A stretch of 64,000 nucleotides of DNA. It comes from Rubrivirga marina (GTDB taxonomy: Bacteria; Bacteroidota; Rhodothermia; Rhodothermales; Rubricoccaceae). The position numbers and the translations under genes are program-made. The notes under the pieces were generated by a model, which worked only from the letters and a program-made list of their open reading frames with translations, ran no database searches and was not told where the DNA came from. The first letter of the stretch is position 1, and every line of letters begins with the position of its first letter. Below, in pieces: positions 56,201 through 64,000 of this stretch. The stretch is from the NCBI RefSeq assembly GCF_002283365.1, contig NZ_MQWD01000001.1, positions 309,657 to 373,656 on the forward strand, in the 5' to 3' direction.

Positions 56201-57253
56201 GCCATCGACGCGAGCGTCACCGGCATCGCGTACAACCCGCAGACGGCGTCGCTCTGGATCGCCCTGTTTGAAGAGGTCCGGCTGATGGAGATCGAACTGA
56301 CCGGCGGCGACATCGTCCCGACCGGCCGCACGGTCGACCTCGACTTCACGCCGTTCGGGATGGACTACAGCCCGGCGCTCGGGGCCTTCGTCATCGGGTC
56401 GTACGACACTGAGGCGGTGCTGGCCGTCACGGTCGACGGCGAGCTCCTGACCGGCTACCCCTCGTTCGTCCTCGGCCGGGAGATCGACACGGCGACCTCG
56501 CGCCCGGGCCTCTCGTTCTACGAAGGGCTCCTCGAGACGACGGGCGAAGAGGATGTCCTCCTCGCGCGCGACCAGTTCGGCGCCGACTTCGGCGGCGCGG
56601 GCGGCGCGTTCTCGAACGCGGTCCTCAACGGGTCGCCCGGCGTGTTCGGTCTGCTCCGCGACCGGCTCGACCCGAACGGCTCGTTCTTCGTCACGACGAT
56701 CCCGATCGCCACGGACGGCGTCCAGGCCCGGCTCGTGCGGATCGACCCGCCGGACCTCCCGGCGAACGTCGGCACGATCCTCGACGCGGCGGAGCCCATC
56801 TTCGCCGACCGCTCGATCGGCCCGCGCGAGCCGTTCGACGTGGTCCTCACGATCGACGGCCGCGACGTCGGGCCGGGCGAGCTCACCGACGAGCTGGCGT
56901 TCCTGACCAACAACCCGGCGAACCCGGTCGTCCGCGTGCCGATCACGGTGAGCGTGTCGCCGGTCGCGGGCGAGCCCGGCGCCGAGGGCGCGTTCGCGTT
57001 CGCGGGCGTCCACCCGAACCCGGCCGGCGGCGACGCCCGCGTCCGGTTCGCGCTGGCCGGCGCCGCCGACGTGACGGTCGACGTGTACGACACGCTCGGC
57101 CGCCGCGTGGCCGTCCTCGCCGAGGGCGTGCCGCTCGCGGCCGGCCCGCACGCCCTGACCTTCCCCGCCTCGACGCTCGCGCCGGGCGTCTACGTCGTCC
57201 GCGTGACGGCCGGCACGGATGCCGCGTCACGGACGGTCACGGTCGTCCGCTAA
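53234..57253 (+). CDS. Large secreted metalloprotease with T9SS sorting domain
   Basis: This exported protein of 1339 residues has a signal peptide (SLTHRLAALVALLVLALPAR). The N-terminal 400 residues form a metzincin-like protease (NF038122-like): zinc motif HEIGHALGF at residues 253-261, with IDVDFGPERFGTPY before and GIMDPNIGRGEFDEISEADI after it. Several beta-sandwich domains follow (choice-of-anchor and MAM-like, e.g. FSADFEGADPLAGFSYPRKA), then a propeller-like segment, and a Por-type C-terminal sorting domain (VHPNPAGGDARVRFALAG, DTLGRRVAVLAEGV). Type IX export with surface attachment or release is inferred. No secretion genes are nearby. Confidence 0.88.
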   Translation: MSLTHRLAALVALLVLALPARAQDALPAHAGIHVLTVGPDGALACDEATEAQVAALHAAARTTGQSVRLTALPSLNAEGISDFRIILRATDQLLDRPQALLAFRRSAARWERILQSPVTTVIDVDFGPERFGTPYASNVLGSTNSALLFAGTFSGTTDMVTRLKARTGDPQLQALYDAIPTPTPSTSNLGTLNRGIGGLIPLQVLGYEDAVTPANAPFNSVPSIGFNDAFPYDFDPTDGIDSDKTDFEGVALHEIGHALGFTSAIGISSNNAADNPLFTPWDLFRVRPEAVEPGESLTDGAGFETAERVVTPGPPNTEVLVIENGTTYYEPVQVFFDGFEEYEVSTATGARQGGDGQQASHWRDDRLRPPSLGVDRKVGIMDPNIGRGEFDEISEADIRVLEVIGYAVDYDPAVATVALSVGGQAIDDRFLVEEPIPLGDVDAGAPIDIPLVIGNEDDATPLDFRVETEITTLFPAAAGATVSASAASGTVAPGGSATLQLRLAGASQAIVEGVVRVISNDDDRAVIEVPIAFTVGGAVAPSLTVGDVPSSLGDLGDDEVRTVTVPISNAGTFDLQYRVVTTLVTRAFEFPDTSPLGTETRTAATVFSADFEGADPLAGFSYPRKAAPDRWQTRTTNAAALPGHSTPTALYYGNLNAGLEEYANNSFGQIRTPPIDLSGVSPDSRVTLSFATYLNAEAGFDFATVLVSFDGGASFEEIASSDGGVLRNTPDGWETVTVEVPGIAGFPLPIYFAFRFDSDSDVTGDGWYLDDIVVDAEPGLAPLYVAPLAGTLPGNGSVSLELTADAGLLDVGFYRGSFELLTDQPGDDPDPFVFDFSVGGAELPRVVSDDPAPLVALESGTESVISLDFRNGGDATLSYVRVLEPATSRFEAGGRHSLERRAFDGLAPAGTAPVETAAPRDPDAARTAPLGDDDVLGAVAFGSTELLYDLAQLPDGTVVAVDGSRGAALTTIYTLPRDLSAPPDQFRSTAIDASVTGIAYNPQTASLWIALFEEVRLMEIELTGGDIVPTGRTVDLDFTPFGMDYSPALGAFVIGSYDTEAVLAVTVDGELLTGYPSFVLGREIDTATSRPGLSFYEGLLETTGEEDVLLARDQFGADFGGAGGAFSNAVLNGSPGVFGLLRDRLDPNGSFFVTTIPIATDGVQARLVRIDPPDLPANVGTILDAAEPIFADRSIGPREPFDVVLTIDGRDVGPGELTDELAFLTNNPANPVVRVPITVSVSPVAGEPGAEGAFAFAGVHPNPAGGDARVRFALAGAADVTVDVYDTLGRRVAVLAEGVPLAAGPHALTFPASTLAPGVYVVRVTAGTDAASRTVTVVR

Positions 57254-57307
57254 GCGATTCCTTCGGATCGACGACGGCCGCCTCGTCTCGGACGGGGCGG
57301 CCGTTTT

Positions 57308-58354
57308 CTACGCCTCCCGGCTCGCGCCTCGCCAGCGGTACAGGACGATCCGGCTCTCGGGCGTCTGGAGCACGCCCGGCGGGCGGGCCATGAGGACCGC
57401 GAGGTCGACCGTCCCGCCGGGGCCGGGGCGAACTGCGAGGTCGGTCGCCACGTCGACCTCGAAGCCGCGCGTCGGGCTGACGAGCACGCGCTCGATCCGG
57501 CCGTCGCGGTCGTAGACATCGAGGCGGACGTGGTCGGAGCGGAGGTTGAGGACGAACAGGCGGCCGTCGAGGGCCGCGGCGCTCGACGTCAGGAGCGGCG
57601 GCTCGTCCACCTCGCCGCGGACGAACTGGGCGGACCGCGGGAGCTGCGGCGAGTCGAAGCCCTGGAGCGAGAGCGTGTCGGCCGGACCGAGACCGCCCTG
57701 GACGTTGAGGACGTCGACGACCGGGCGGTAGCCGGAGAGCGCGGCGACGCGGCCGGCCCACAGGCGGAGGAAGCCAAGGGACCGCCACGCGGGCCCCGCG
57801 AGCGGCCGGCGCGCGACCTCGGCGCCGTCCTCGCCGAGGCGGACGACCGCAGGCGCGAGCGTATCGGGCCCGCCGCCGACGCGGGCCGCCAGCAGGCCGG
57901 GCGCGGCGAGCGCGTTCGTCGTGCCCGTCGGCACCGGGACCTCGCGCGCGACGCCCTCGCCCGGGACGACCCACAGCAGCGACGTCCGCCCCTTCGCCAG
58001 CACCACGACGGTGTCGCCGAGCGTGCCGGCGAGGTAGGGGTAGCTCCCGGCCGGGAGCGCGGTCTGGTCGAGATACGCGCCCGCGCCCGAGAACCGGTGG
58101 ACGCCGCCCGTCTGGGTCTCGACCACGGCGAGCGTGTCGCCGGCCCACGCCAGCGACGTGGGGACGGGCATGGCCTCGGGGGTCGGCGGGCGGGCCGTCC
58201 ACACCTCGACGAGCGTGTCGACGGCGACGGTCGCTGCGATCTCGGCCGACAGCGAGTCGGCGGCGGAGATCGCCCGACTGTTCTGTTTCTGGCTCGACGG
58301 GAGGCAGCCCGCGAGGGCCACGGCGCACGTCACCGCCAGCGCGGCCCGGGTCAT
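57308..58354 (-). CDS. Beta-propeller-like lipoprotein coupled to an HtrA protease
   Basis: The product of 348 residues has a lipoprotein signal (ALAVTCAVALAGC). The mature part has repeated four-strand units such as LAWAGDTLAVVETQTGGVHR, TLGDTVVVLAKGRTSLLWVV and LDGRLFVLNLRSDHVRLDVY, suggesting a six-bladed beta-propeller. No catalytic motif is visible. Its ATG overlaps the stop of the upstream protease (ATGA), so the two proteins are probably made together; it may act as adaptor or substrate receptor, which is speculative. Confidence 0.7.
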   Translation of the reverse strand: MTRAALAVTCAVALAGCLPSSQKQNSRAISAADSLSAEIAATVAVDTLVEVWTARPPTPEAMPVPTSLAWAGDTLAVVETQTGGVHRFSGAGAYLDQTALPAGSYPYLAGTLGDTVVVLAKGRTSLLWVVPGEGVAREVPVPTGTTNALAAPGLLAARVGGGPDTLAPAVVRLGEDGAEVARRPLAGPAWRSLGFLRLWAGRVAALSGYRPVVDVLNVQGGLGPADTLSLQGFDSPQLPRSAQFVRGEVDEPPLLTSSAAALDGRLFVLNLRSDHVRLDVYDRDGRIERVLVSPTRGFEVDVATDLAVRPGPGGTVDLAVLMARPPGVLQTPESRIVLYRWRGASREA

Positions 58355-59520
58355 TGCACCTCGGCGAGCCGGAGCGGCACGTTGATCGCGCGCCCGCGGC
58401 GGACGACGCCGAGGCGGATCGTGTCGCCGGCGCGGCGGTCGACGAGCCGGTCGCGGACGGCCTCGTTCGAGGCCACGGCCTCGCCGTCGATCGTCACGAT
58501 GACGTCGCGGGGCAGGAGGCCCGCCTGCTCGGCCGGGCTGTCCGACTCGATCGACGTCACGACGAGGCCCTCGGCCTCGCTCAGCCCGAGCTGCTGCGCC
58601 AGCCGCGCGCTGACCGGCCGGATGCTCAGGCCCGTGTAGAACGAGCGGTCGACGGAGCCCGTCTCGCGGAGCTCGGCGACGACCTGCCGGACGCGCCACG
58701 CCGGCACGGAGAATCCGATCCCGTCCGAGCCGCCCGTTTGCGAGTAGATCACCGTGTTGACGCCGATCACGCGGCCGAGCGCGTTGACGAGCGGCCCGCC
58801 CGAGTTGCCGCGGTTGATGGCCGCGTCGGTCTGGATCATGTCGCGGAAGATGCGCCCCTGCTGCGCCGGGAAGTCGCGCCCGACCGCGCTCACGACGCCG
58901 ACCGTGACCGTCGGCTCGGCGGCCTCGAACAGCCCGAACGGGTTGCCCAGCGCGATCGCCCACTCCCCGACGACGGCGTCCTCCTGCTCCTCGAAGGCGA
59001 GGTACGGGAGCGACGCGTCGGGCTCGACCTTGAGGAGCGCGATGTCGGTCTCGGGGTCGGTCCCGACCAACTCGGCCTGCATCTGGGTGCCGTCCGGGAA
59101 CGCGATCGTGATCTCGGTCGACTCGACTGCGACGCCGCCGTTCGAGACCACGTGGTCGTTGGTCACGATGTAGCCGTCGGGCGAGATGATGAACCCGGAG
59201 CCGAGGCCCTGGATGCGCTGCTGGATCGTGCGCCCGGGGAGCCGCTGGCCGTAGAACCACTCGAGCATGGGGTTGGCGCGCTGGACTACGTTCCGGACCG
59301 CGATCACGTTGACCGACACGACGGCCGGGCTGGCGGCCTCGACGGCCCGCGTGATGGCCGTCCGCCGGCTCGTGGCGATTTGGCCGTCGAGCCGCTCGAG
59401 CGCGCCCGCCCCATCGGCGAGGGGCGACTCGACGGAGAGCGGGCCGTCGGTGGCCTGCTGGGAGTGCGCTTCCTGCTGGCACCCGGCGAGGGCCAGCGCG
59501 AGGACGAGAGCGTATCGCAT
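58351..59520 (-). CDS. HtrA/Deg family serine protease (lipoprotein)
   Basis: This 389-residue trypsin-like protease has a lipoprotein signal (MRYALVLALALAGC). The catalytic triad is His in YIVTNDHVVSNGG, Asp in GTDPETDIALLKVE and Ser in INRGNSGGPLVNALG. One PDZ domain follows (LGLSEAEGLVVTSIESDSPA, then LLPRDVIVTIDGEAVAS), fewer than the two of DegP. It should degrade or sense misfolded envelope proteins. ATG 59520 gives the signal; longer upstream frames are not coding-like. Confidence 0.93.
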   Translation of the reverse strand: MRYALVLALALAGCQQEAHSQQATDGPLSVESPLADGAGALERLDGQIATSRRTAITRAVEAASPAVVSVNVIAVRNVVQRANPMLEWFYGQRLPGRTIQQRIQGLGSGFIISPDGYIVTNDHVVSNGGVAVESTEITIAFPDGTQMQAELVGTDPETDIALLKVEPDASLPYLAFEEQEDAVVGEWAIALGNPFGLFEAAEPTVTVGVVSAVGRDFPAQQGRIFRDMIQTDAAINRGNSGGPLVNALGRVIGVNTVIYSQTGGSDGIGFSVPAWRVRQVVAELRETGSVDRSFYTGLSIRPVSARLAQQLGLSEAEGLVVTSIESDSPAEQAGLLPRDVIVTIDGEAVASNEAVRDRLVDRRAGDTIRLGVVRRGRAINVPLRLAEVQ

Positions 59521-59693
59521 GGGGAAATCCAGGAGGGGTCGGGCGTACGGAAGGCGCCCCGGTCGGTTTCTGCTTCGCAACGTCTCGACGGGCGGCGAGC
59601 GTACGCGCCGCGGCACAGACGCTCGACGGGACGCCCCCACTCGACCTCGGAGCGGACGTGGCGGTACCATGCGCGCCCCGTCTGCCGTCCCCC

Positions 59694-60668
59694 GTGCCCG
59701 CCCTCTCCCAGCGCCTCGCCCGTCTCGCGTTCGCCGGCATGCTCGGTTGGCTGGCCCTCCTGTTCCTGCCGCTGGCGACCGCCCCGGGGCCGGCCGAGGA
59801 GGCCGGTCATCTCCTGCTGCTCGCGCCGCTCGTCCTCGTCCCGCTCTACCTCACCGCGAGCGTGCCGGCCTCGTTCGAGCCCGCGCCGCGGTCGCTCGAC
59901 GTGGCGTCGTGGCTCCTGCTTCCGGGCATGCTCGGCGCCGCGGGGTCGCTCCTCGTCCCCGTCGGACTCGTCGCCGGGCTGCTCGCCGCGCCGTGGCTCC
60001 TCGCGGCCGCCGCCGTCGCCGTCTGGTCGGTCCGCCGCGGCCTCCGGCTCTGGCGCGAGGGCGCCCTCGACGCCGCCGAGGCAGCCCTGGTGCTGGGCTG
60101 GGCGACGCTCCCGGGCGGCGCCCTCTGGCTGGTCCTCGCTCGCTCCGGCGCGCCGACGGACTACACCGGGCTCATCGTGCTCCTGACGGCCGTCCATTTC
60201 CACTACGCCGGCTGCCTCGTGCTCGTCTGGGCCGGCCTCCTGGGGCGGACGCTGCCGGCATCGCTCCGTGGGCTCCACCGCGTCCTGGGCGTCGGGCTCG
60301 CCGTCGGATTCTGGGGCGTCGCTGCGGGGATCGCGCTCATTCGAGGGCCGGCGGGCGGGTCGACCGTCGAGACCGTCGCCGTCGTGGTCCTGGCCGCCTC
60401 GGCGATCGGGGCGGGCGGGCTGGGGCTGGTGCGGGCCGGCCGGATCGAGGACCGGATGGCCGGGCTGATGATCGCCGTCTCCGGCGGCGTGCTGATCCTC
60501 GCGATGGGGTTCGCCCTGTGGTTCCACCTCGGGGCACGGGTCGGCGCGGACGCGCCCGACGTGGCCCAGATGGTGAGCCGCCACGGGTGGCTCAACGCCT
60601 TCTTCGGCCTCTGGGGCGCCCTCGGCTGGCGCCGCCTCCGGCCGAGACCCGCCGCCGCGGTGCGGTAG
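59694..60668 (+). CDS. YndJ-like multi-pass membrane protein
   Basis: This protein of about 324 residues has roughly eight to nine hydrophobic helices. The motif TAVHFHYAGCLVLVWAG in the middle is characteristic of YndJ-type proteins, whose function is unknown. GTG 59694 (start PALSQRLARLAFAGMLGWLA) was preferred because the first helix follows directly; GTG 59658 in the same frame is an alternative. It is divergent from the HtrA gene and convergent with the GWxTD gene, whose stop lies 5 nt away. Confidence 0.75.
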   Translation: MPALSQRLARLAFAGMLGWLALLFLPLATAPGPAEEAGHLLLLAPLVLVPLYLTASVPASFEPAPRSLDVASWLLLPGMLGAAGSLLVPVGLVAGLLAAPWLLAAAAVAVWSVRRGLRLWREGALDAAEAALVLGWATLPGGALWLVLARSGAPTDYTGLIVLLTAVHFHYAGCLVLVWAGLLGRTLPASLRGLHRVLGVGLAVGFWGVAAGIALIRGPAGGSTVETVAVVVLAASAIGAGGLGLVRAGRIEDRMAGLMIAVSGGVLILAMGFALWFHLGARVGADAPDVAQMVSRHGWLNAFFGLWGALGWRRLRPRPAAAVR

Positions 60669-60673
60669 CGTCC

Positions 60674-62722
60674 CTACTCCAGGGTCACCCGGCGCTCGGC
60701 CGAGGCGGAGGCGCCCGTGGTCTCGTCGGCGACCGTGACGGTGAGCGTGTACGCGCCGGGGTCCTGGTCGCGGATGTCGACGAAGAACGAGACGAGGTCG
60801 TCGGGGCGGGAACCACTGGCCTCGGTGCGGACCGAGACGCCGGGTCCCTGTCCACGGCCGAAGAGGAACCCGAGCAGGCCACCGCGCCGGGCCTCCGGAC
60901 GGAGCGTCGCCTCAATCGTGTAACGCGTCCGGCCATCCTCCAGCCCGAGGCCGTACGCTTCGAGGACGACGTAGACGGGGTCGGTCGTCGGGAACGCCGC
61001 GCGCGGGGACGGCACGAGGCCGAGGCCGCCCCGCACGACCGGCCCGCGCCCGTCCTCGTCGACCGACGTCGCCAGCAGGAGGTCGCTCACGCCGAAGCCG
61101 GCCCCCAGCGGCCCGATCGTCTCCGACGCCGCGCCCCAGTCCTCCCCGCCGTCGCCCTCCACCTCGACCCGGACGTCGCCCGGGCCGGACAGCCGAACCT
61201 GCGCGGCGTCGACCCAGACCGCCCCGCCGCCGGCCCGGACCACGCGCCCCGCCGTGAGACTCGCGTGGTCCCGCACCACCCGGTCCACGACGGCGCCCTC
61301 CACTCGCGCGAAGGCCCCGGTGCGGACGGGCGCCGCGACCGAATCCACCGGGACGCCCCACGCCACGATCACATCGGTCCCGCCGCCGGACGCGCGGAAG
61401 CGCGAGGCGAGCGCGGGCACGTCGACCGTCGGCGTGAGCTGCGAGCGCTCGGGGTCGGTCCGCTGGAGCGCCTGGTCCCGCATCACGAAGTCGTCGTTGA
61501 TGGCGCTCGTCCCCGACCCGCTGAACGCCGAGGCCGGCGGGCTGTAGCGGCGGAAGACGCCGTCCAGCTCGGGGTCGTCAAAGACGAACTGAAGGTCGTC
61601 CTCGTAGGCCCAGACGCGGAAGGTGCCGTCGCCATAGGCCGAGGGGTCGAAGTCCCCGACCACGAACGAGAGGGCGGCCGGAGGTCGGCCGTAGCGGACC
61701 CACAGCTGGCCCTGCTCCGTGTCAGCGCCCGGGCCGGGCGGGCGGACGAACAGGTCACCCTCGTTGCGGCCAAACAGGAGGTCGGCCTCGGCGACGCGGG
61801 CGCGGTGCTCGACCTGGCGCTCGGAGCGCTCCGTGAGCAGGCGTGGATCGGCCTCGGCCCAGAGCGCGGCGGCGCCCGCCTCGGGGTCGGCGTCGTAGGC
61901 GTCGCGCTGCTCAGTCGCGACGAGGAGCCGAGCGTCCTCGTAGCGGGCGCGCGTCGTCGGCGGGAGGCGAGGCAGCGCGCGCTCGAAGGCGTCGCCCGCC
62001 GCGTCGAGGTCGCCGAGTCGGTGGTGCGCGAGGCCCGCGTAGAGGTCGGCGCGCGGGTCGCCGGTCGCGTCCCGGAACCGCTCGGCGACGCCGAGGAGCG
62101 CGTCCCAGTCCTCGTCGACGGCGGCGAGGGTGGCGGCGGCGGCGTAGGCCTGCGCGGCCGTCGGATCGGCCGCGACCCAGTCCTCGAGGAGCACGGCCGC
62201 GTCGCGGCGCGCGTCCTGCGCCCGCTGGCTCCGGTCGAGCATGTCGCCCATCGCCGCCCGCTGGTCCATGTCGAACCGCGACTGCCCGAGCCGCTTCGAG
62301 ACCTCGACGGGGTCGACGAAGTTGCCGACCGGCGAGGCCACGTCCACGAAGTCGACCCGGTCGTGCCAATCGAGGACGGTCCAGACGGCGTCCTCGGTCA
62401 GCACGCGGAGGGCGAGCGTGTCGTCGGGCGCCGCCCGCCGGAGCCGGTTCGCCACGTCGACGAGCTGCTGGTGCTTCATCGGCCGCGGGAGCCGGCCGAC
62501 GTAGTGGCCCGCCAGTTCGAGCCGGAGGCGGAGGTGGTTCAGCGCCGGATCGGCCGGCGCGTCGCGGAGGGCGCGGCGGACGGCGTCGTAGGCCGCCGAC
62601 GAGTCGTCGGCGGCGAGGAGCGCGCGGGCCGCCGCGGCCGGCCCGTCCGTCTCGGGCGCCGAGGTGGGCTGGGCGAGCACGGCCGAAGCGATGAGCCAGG
62701 CGACGAGGACGGGGCGGATCAC
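60674..62722 (-). CDS. Exported GWxTD-domain-like protein with TPR-like repeats
   Basis: This 682-residue protein begins at GTG 62722 with a signal peptide (VIRPVLVAWLIASAVLAQ). Residues 30-330 are helical repeats, TPR-like (PRADLYAGLAHHRLGDLDAA with GDAFERALPRL). A central region with LWAEADPRLLTERSERQVEH, RVAEADLLFGRNEGDL and QLWVRYGRPP resembles the GWxTD domain found in Bacteroidota/Acidobacteriota exported proteins, although the literal GWxTD motif is not present. The C-terminal 250 residues are beta-rich, ending in an adhesion-like sandwich. The role is unknown. Confidence 0.65.
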   Translation of the reverse strand: MIRPVLVAWLIASAVLAQPTSAPETDGPAAAARALLAADDSSAAYDAVRRALRDAPADPALNHLRLRLELAGHYVGRLPRPMKHQQLVDVANRLRRAAPDDTLALRVLTEDAVWTVLDWHDRVDFVDVASPVGNFVDPVEVSKRLGQSRFDMDQRAAMGDMLDRSQRAQDARRDAAVLLEDWVAADPTAAQAYAAAATLAAVDEDWDALLGVAERFRDATGDPRADLYAGLAHHRLGDLDAAGDAFERALPRLPPTTRARYEDARLLVATEQRDAYDADPEAGAAALWAEADPRLLTERSERQVEHRARVAEADLLFGRNEGDLFVRPPGPGADTEQGQLWVRYGRPPAALSFVVGDFDPSAYGDGTFRVWAYEDDLQFVFDDPELDGVFRRYSPPASAFSGSGTSAINDDFVMRDQALQRTDPERSQLTPTVDVPALASRFRASGGGTDVIVAWGVPVDSVAAPVRTGAFARVEGAVVDRVVRDHASLTAGRVVRAGGGAVWVDAAQVRLSGPGDVRVEVEGDGGEDWGAASETIGPLGAGFGVSDLLLATSVDEDGRGPVVRGGLGLVPSPRAAFPTTDPVYVVLEAYGLGLEDGRTRYTIEATLRPEARRGGLLGFLFGRGQGPGVSVRTEASGSRPDDLVSFFVDIRDQDPGAYTLTVTVADETTGASASAERRVTLE

Positions 62723-62869
62723 AGGTCGACTCGGTGGACGGATTGGAAGAAACGGCGGCGGCTCCCGGCGCGCGGGGGAGAGCGACGGCCCCGCTCGTGC
62801 AGGCGGCGCGACGCCAGCCGAGCGTCGGTGCCGACCGTCCGGTCCACCCGTGACCCGCGGCGGCTCCTC

Positions 62870-62889
62870 CCGCCTCGACACCGAGGCCG
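62870..62889. repeat. CCGCCTCG-type palindrome downstream of rpoD
   Basis: CCGCCTCGACACCGAGGCCG lies about 50 nt after the rpoD stop (minus strand), with one mismatch in the outer arm; it could serve as its terminator stem. Confidence 0.5.
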
Positions 62890-62939
62890 GCCGGGTCGGC
62901 TGCCCCCTCCGCCCGCAGACGACGGCACCGGATCCCGAC

Positions 62940-63782
62940 TCAGCTCCCCATGTGCGACTGGAGCTCCTGGCGGCGGCCCTTCTGGCGGAGCTTCCGGAGC
63001 GCCTTCTCCTTGATCTGGCGGACGCGCTCGCGCGTGAGCTCGTACTCCTGGCCGATCTCCTCGAGCGTCATCGGCGTCTCGCGGCCGATGCCGAAGTAGA
63101 GCCGCGTGATCTCGGCCTCGCGCGGCGCCAGCGTCGCGAGCGCCCGCTCGATGTCGCTCTTGACGCTCTCGCCCACGAGTTGCTCGTCGGGCGGCGTGTC
63201 GGCCGCGTCGGCGAGGACGTCGAGGAGGTTGTTGTCGTCCTCCTCGCCGAACGGCTCGTCGACGGAGAGCGAGCGCGACTGGTGGCGGAGGGCGTCCTCG
63301 ATCTTCTGCGGCGGGAGGTCGAGCTCGGCCGCGAGCTCCTCGACGTTCGGCGGGCGCTTGTAGGCCTGCGCCAGCCGCGCCGACGCCTTCCGGATCTTCG
63401 AGATCGTCCCGATCCGGTTGAGCGGAAGGCGGACCGTCCGGGCCTGCTCGGCGAGGGCCTGGAGGATGGCCTGCCGGATCCACCAGACGGCGTACGAGAT
63501 GAACTTGAACCCGCGCGTCTCGTCGAACCGCTGGGCCGCCTTGATGAGGCCGTAGTTCCCCTCGTTGATGAGGTCGGAGAGCGTGAGGCCCTGGCCCTGG
63601 TACTTTTTCGCCACCGACACGACGAACCGGAGGTTGGCCCGGACCATGTGATGGAGCGCCTCGTCGTCGCCGGCCTGAATCCGCTGGGCGAGTTCGACCT
63701 CCTCCTCGGGAGTGAGCAGGGGAATCTGCCCGATCTCCTGGAGGTACTGATCCAGCATCCGCTGGCTTCGGGGGACATACAT
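62940..63782 (-). CDS. rpoD: Primary RNA polymerase sigma factor (RpoD/SigA type, short)
   Basis: This 280-residue sigma-70 factor has regions 1.2-2 ([20 protein letters not shown], then [20 protein letters not shown] and [20 protein letters not shown]), region 3 ([20 protein letters not shown]) and region 4 ([20 protein letters not shown]). It lacks region 1.1 and the non-conserved insert, as in Bacteroidota primary sigma factors, which read TTTG / TAnnTTTG promoters. This fits the TAGCTT boxes before many genes here. ATG 63782 yields the family start [13 protein letters not shown]. Confidence 0.95.
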   Translation of the reverse strand: MYVPRSQRMLDQYLQEIGQIPLLTPEEEVELAQRIQAGDDEALHHMVRANLRFVVSVAKKYQGQGLTLSDLINEGNYGLIKAAQRFDETRGFKFISYAVWWIRQAILQALAEQARTVRLPLNRIGTISKIRKASARLAQAYKRPPNVEELAAELDLPPQKIEDALRHQSRSLSVDEPFGEEDDNNLLDVLADAADTPPDEQLVGESVKSDIERALATLAPREAEITRLYFGIGRETPMTLEEIGQEYELTRERVRQIKEKALRKLRQKGRRQELQSHMGS

Positions 63783-64000
63783 GGCGCTGCCGGGGGGCGG
63801 CTAGGGGAACAAGGGACGAGGCGCAGGTCGGGTGAGTGGGGCCGCAGAGGGGGGAGCGGCGGGACGGCGCGGGCGGAGTGTACGGAGGATCCACCGATAT
63901 GTGTACGGCAGATGAAGCCCGCCGGGTTCCGGCCCGGAGCCCACGGCGGCCCGGTCGTAGTTTCCTCGTGCCCGATCCCGCCCATGCCGCCCCTCGCCCC
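63783..64000 (+). other. Right-edge region upstream of rpoD, possible start of a next gene
   Basis: No complete gene is visible in these 218 nt. TAGTTT followed by CCTCG at 63958-63963 looks like a -7 box for a plus-strand gene starting at GTG 63968 or ATG 63984, but too little remains to identify it. Confidence 0.3.

Noticed and set aside
52487..57151. 1554-codon minus-strand frame antisense to the metalloprotease
   Set aside because: Its sequence is low-complexity Arg/Val/Glu and contradicts the clear protease and sorting motifs on the plus strand.
59267..63013. 1248-codon plus-strand frame across the GWxTD and sigma-factor genes
   Set aside because: Shadow of rpoD and the exported protein; no domain or start signal.

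Overview
The window is a GC-rich bacterial chromosome segment (roughly 70% GC by eye) densely packed with housekeeping and biosynthetic genes. It most resembles Rhodothermota (Rhodothermales, Rubricoccaceae type, e.g. Rubrivirga or Rubricoccus). The reasons are two secreted proteins with type IX-style C-terminal sorting domains, a short primary sigma factor of about 280 residues, promoters resembling the Bacteroidota TTTG / TAnnTTTG pattern, compact archaeal-type LeuC and LeuD, a CrtZ carotenoid hydroxylase and many alanine/arginine-rich lipoproteins. No rRNA, tRNA, CRISPR array, prophage or insertion sequence was seen.

Layout. 1-1556: a membrane-anchored Ser/Thr kinase running off the left edge. 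1853-11795: nuoABCDE, a novel two-TM protein, nuoF, a DUF4920 lipoprotein, nuoG and nuoH, closed by a strong hairpin terminator; nuoI-N are absent. 11843-16730 (minus): an Asp/Arg-rich lipoprotein, a soluble histidine kinase and penicillin-binding protein 1A. 16971-19019: transketolase. 19328-30030: a complete branched-chain amino-acid cluster, leuBA-ilvDBNC-leuCD, preceded by a probable Leu/Val/Ile-rich leader peptide. 30304-35865: small proteins, rpe, a lipoprotein, priA and a trio of small membrane proteins. 35926-41138 (minus): thrABC preceded by a leader peptide and an intrinsic terminator, with the features of classical attenuation. 41308-49788: small proteins, an ECF sigma factor, crtZ, a PQQ-type sugar dehydrogenase, MgtC, a GGQ release-factor-like protein, and a methionine gamma-lyase-like enzyme divergent from an Lrp/AsnC regulator. 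49791-63782: a GNAT enzyme, a glutamate-receptor-like K+ channel, an AAA+ ATPase, a large secreted metalloprotease, an HtrA protease coupled to a lipoprotein, a GWxTD-type protein and the primary sigma factor.

The most interesting signals are regulatory. The thr leader has a terminator with five U residues 10 nt before thrA, and a mutually exclusive antiterminator pairing formed by the end of the leader-peptide coding region. The BCAA leader encodes a peptide whose last 19 residues include 13 Leu/Val/Ile, with two copies of GGAGGCTG competing for one GCCTCC. A TAGCTT box recurs just upstream of many transcription units. Two repeat families occupy intergenic space: about 16 short CCGCCTCG...CGAGGCGG palindromes, usually directly after stop codons, and four 55-140 bp imperfect palindromes. 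Because of the high GC content nearly every gene is shadowed by long antisense open frames, which were left out.
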